Shown here: positions 62,173 through 64,000 of the stretch, one piece after another
Layout of the letters: every line of letters begins with the position of its first letter
Position numbering within the stretch: position 1 is the first letter of the stretch
DNA from: Struthio camelus
Taxonomy: Eukaryota > Chordata > Aves > Struthioniformes > Struthionidae
DNA: 64,000 bases
Direction of reading: 5' to 3'
NCBI RefSeq assembly: GCF_040807025.1
Contig: NC_090981.1
Span: 45,685,317 to 45,749,316 of the forward strand
Translations under genes and position numbers: made by a program
Notes under the pieces: generated by a model
The model's input: only the letters and a program-made list of their open reading frames with translations
Told to the model about the DNA's origin: nothing
Database searches by the model: none

Positions 62173-62245
62173 GTGCATGCGTGTGTGTGTGTTTGTCTAT
62201 CTGTCAGTCTGTCTGTGAGACACACAGACAGACACACACACACAT
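62173..62245. repeat. GT/CA microsatellite with inverted core
   Basis: TG-rich repeats, then GTCTGTCTGTG (62207-62217), a 5-nt spacer, then its exact reverse complement CACAGACAGAC (62223-62233), then CA repeats. The tract switches strand at its centre and can fold on itself. Confidence 0.9.
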
Positions 62246-64000
62246 ATACATGGCATACACACTAGAATATCCATTTTTCTTCCTCGCTTCTTGGCTGGGA
62301 CAGCAGGTTTCACATTAAAAGAGGCACAAGTAGCCTTTTAGCTGAAATATAGTAAATATCCACTTGCTCCTAGCACAATTAAATTAATTCTCAAAGTCCT
62401 CTGTACAAAGAGAGAGAAAAACAAAAACAAAAACCTACAGAAAAATCAGAATAAAGGGCACTTTCATCCCTAAGGAGAAATAGAAGTCACAGACCAATTC
62501 TGGAAAACGTAGCTTGGAGTTTTGACTACACAATCACTCAGAAAAGAGTTCTCAGGGAAGGGAGTAAAGATAACGGGAAAGAAGTCTGTGATGACACTGG
62601 AGGGGGAGTGTATGTGTGTGTGCATGTGGGTGTTTGTGCACGTGTGCCAAAACAGGGAAGGCACACAAAAGTCCACAGGTCCAGCACTGGCATCCCACTC
62701 CATCTCTCCCAATTGCAAGCAGTTTGAAAGATAGTAAGTCTAACCACTCCCAAAATATATTTTTGAACATCTGTATCAACAGCATTTTTCTTAAAAGTTT
62801 CTTAAATTTTATTCACTTATTTAACTTGACATTTCTTCTTTCCTTCTCTATGAGTGACAACATTCCTAAAATTACTGGGATACGATACTTTGGTCTAATA
62901 AGCAAGAGCGCTTTACCCTCACATGTACCTGTCATGAACCCCTAGAACTTCAAAATCAACCTTGACCTCCAAATGTTGTCATCTCCGCTCAAACTCTTCA
63001 GTTTACTTCCTTCCTCATAAAAACCCTTTTCCCACAACACTCATTGGCCTAATCACTACCTCAGTTATCTGGTCCCTACCCCATCTCCTCTTGAGACTCC
63101 TCTCTTTGTCCAGGTCAAGGATTAATCTTGTTTTGTTTCTAGGAGTTTTGGTTGCTGTGATAAAGAAAGAGAGGAATGAAGGCAAATTCTAGGAGAGGAA
63201 CAGGGAAGACGAGCACTTTCTACTCTCTCTCCTCTACTTCTCCCTTGTACACTGTGACTGGATAGAGGGAGGGAAGGGCTAGTACTGCCTGCTAAACTAC
63301 AGAAGACAGGTGAGAGGGACAGGAACACCCAAAGATCTTTCCCATTATAGAGCTGCAGCATCTCCAGTCACAAGTCTAATACTATCATTTCTGAGAAACA
63401 AAAAAAGATCACCGGAACTGGCAGGGCTACTAACTACATCACTAACCAACCTTCCTTTCTGCTGGGGGCAAGAGAGGTCAAAGGATTACACAGGGGTAAA
63501 AACACCAGTAAATCTAGAACCCATCAACAATTTAAACCTTGAAAGCCATTTGAGAGAAAAATTAAAGAAGTAAAAGATAGTGAGTTATGCTGTGCTGTGA
63601 AAGAAGAAGCTCAAATCCAGTTTTCTAAATTACAACTACATAAAAACACCACACACTTGAGGTATTATCATGGAACTAGACCACAATTATCATACAGCTT
63701 TCACAGCAGAATAATACGCATCTGCTCTTGCAGTGGAAGAGCATGGTTCTCGGCACAAAATTAAAGACGAAGGCATTGCTCAATGTAAGACAGAAAATAT
63801 GGATTAAGTGTCATAAAATAATTGTAAATATTTGATCTTATGTAAGAATATTAAATCCAAATGCGCCTGGAAATTTCCAGGTGGTTTTCTAAAACAATTA
63901 AGTTACTTACACACCTTCTTTTTTTGTTCTTCTGAATTTCAGAGATGCAAAAGTAGTACTTGAGACATTAAACCTATGGATCATGCTGACTGCAATAAAT

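Larger units (their letters stand above)
60603..64000 (-). other. NLN last intron (continues beyond the window)
   Basis: 3.4 kb with no further NLN exon. I looked for the preceding segment (a YLWSEVFSMDMF-like block ending before the Ala-Gly-Met start) on the minus strand and did not find it, so that exon lies right of 64000. The intron holds an A13 run near 61548, the GT/CA inverted microsatellite at 62173-62245 and a GT-rich tract near 62605-62645. No other gene seen. Confidence 0.7.

Noticed and set aside
1-64000. CRISPR array, prokaryotic operons, integrons or phage-like modules
   Set aside because: No regularly spaced repeats, Shine-Dalgarno-led gene strings or dense coding sequence. 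The window is vertebrate non-coding DNA.

Overview
The window is vertebrate nuclear DNA and most likely avian. It is AT-rich, with few recognisable interspersed repeats over 64 kb, one very dense CpG island, and degraded CR1-type LINE sequence of the bird/reptile kind. Almost none of it is coding. Two anchors give it an identity. Seen directly: a terminal coding exon on the minus strand at 60468-60602 encodes the C-terminus of a thimet-oligopeptidase-family protein and matches neurolysin (NLN), preceded by a textbook branch point and splice acceptor. Inferred: NLN in human 5q12 is followed, on the same strand, by ERBIN (ERBB2IP), whose promoter is a CpG island tens of kb downstream. Here a CpG island lies about 39 kb past the NLN stop, and its best splice donor faces the same (minus) direction. 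That region corresponds to the Z chromosome in chicken, so a bird Z segment is my best guess; this is synteny reasoning, not sequence proof.

Layout, left to right. 1-20.3 kb: putative ERBIN intron 1, minus strand; I found no coding exon, and the first ERBIN coding exon would lie left of position 1. 20.3-21.56 kb: CpG island with the putative non-coding ERBIN exon 1, a CCG/CGG triplet tract, a duplicated CCAAT-box plus GC-box module, a DR1-like nuclear-receptor motif, and a strand-composition switch typical of divergent promoters. 21.6-60.1 kb: intergenic, holding a small candidate exon with a 45-codon ORF (25.0 kb), a T/G-skewed tract of unknown origin (28.1-29.0 kb), octamer-containing AT-rich candidate regulatory segments (33.8-34.0 and 38.05-38.2 kb), an LTR-like promoter/polyadenylation cluster (45.5-45.7 kb), and old CR1-like LINE pieces (53.6-55.9 kb). 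60.1-60.6 kb: NLN 3' UTR and last coding exon. 60.6-64 kb: the last NLN intron, continuing past the window.

The two genes are tandem, tail of NLN to head of ERBIN, and are not known to share a pathway: NLN is a neuropeptide-degrading zinc endopeptidase, and ERBIN is a basolateral LRR-PDZ scaffold. I see no operon, CRISPR array, tRNA or rRNA gene, and nothing that amounts to a new biological system. The most interesting signals are architectural: the divergent promoter with its repeated activator module, a perfect 16-bp intronic hairpin, and candidate regulatory or retroelement fragments in the intergenic region.
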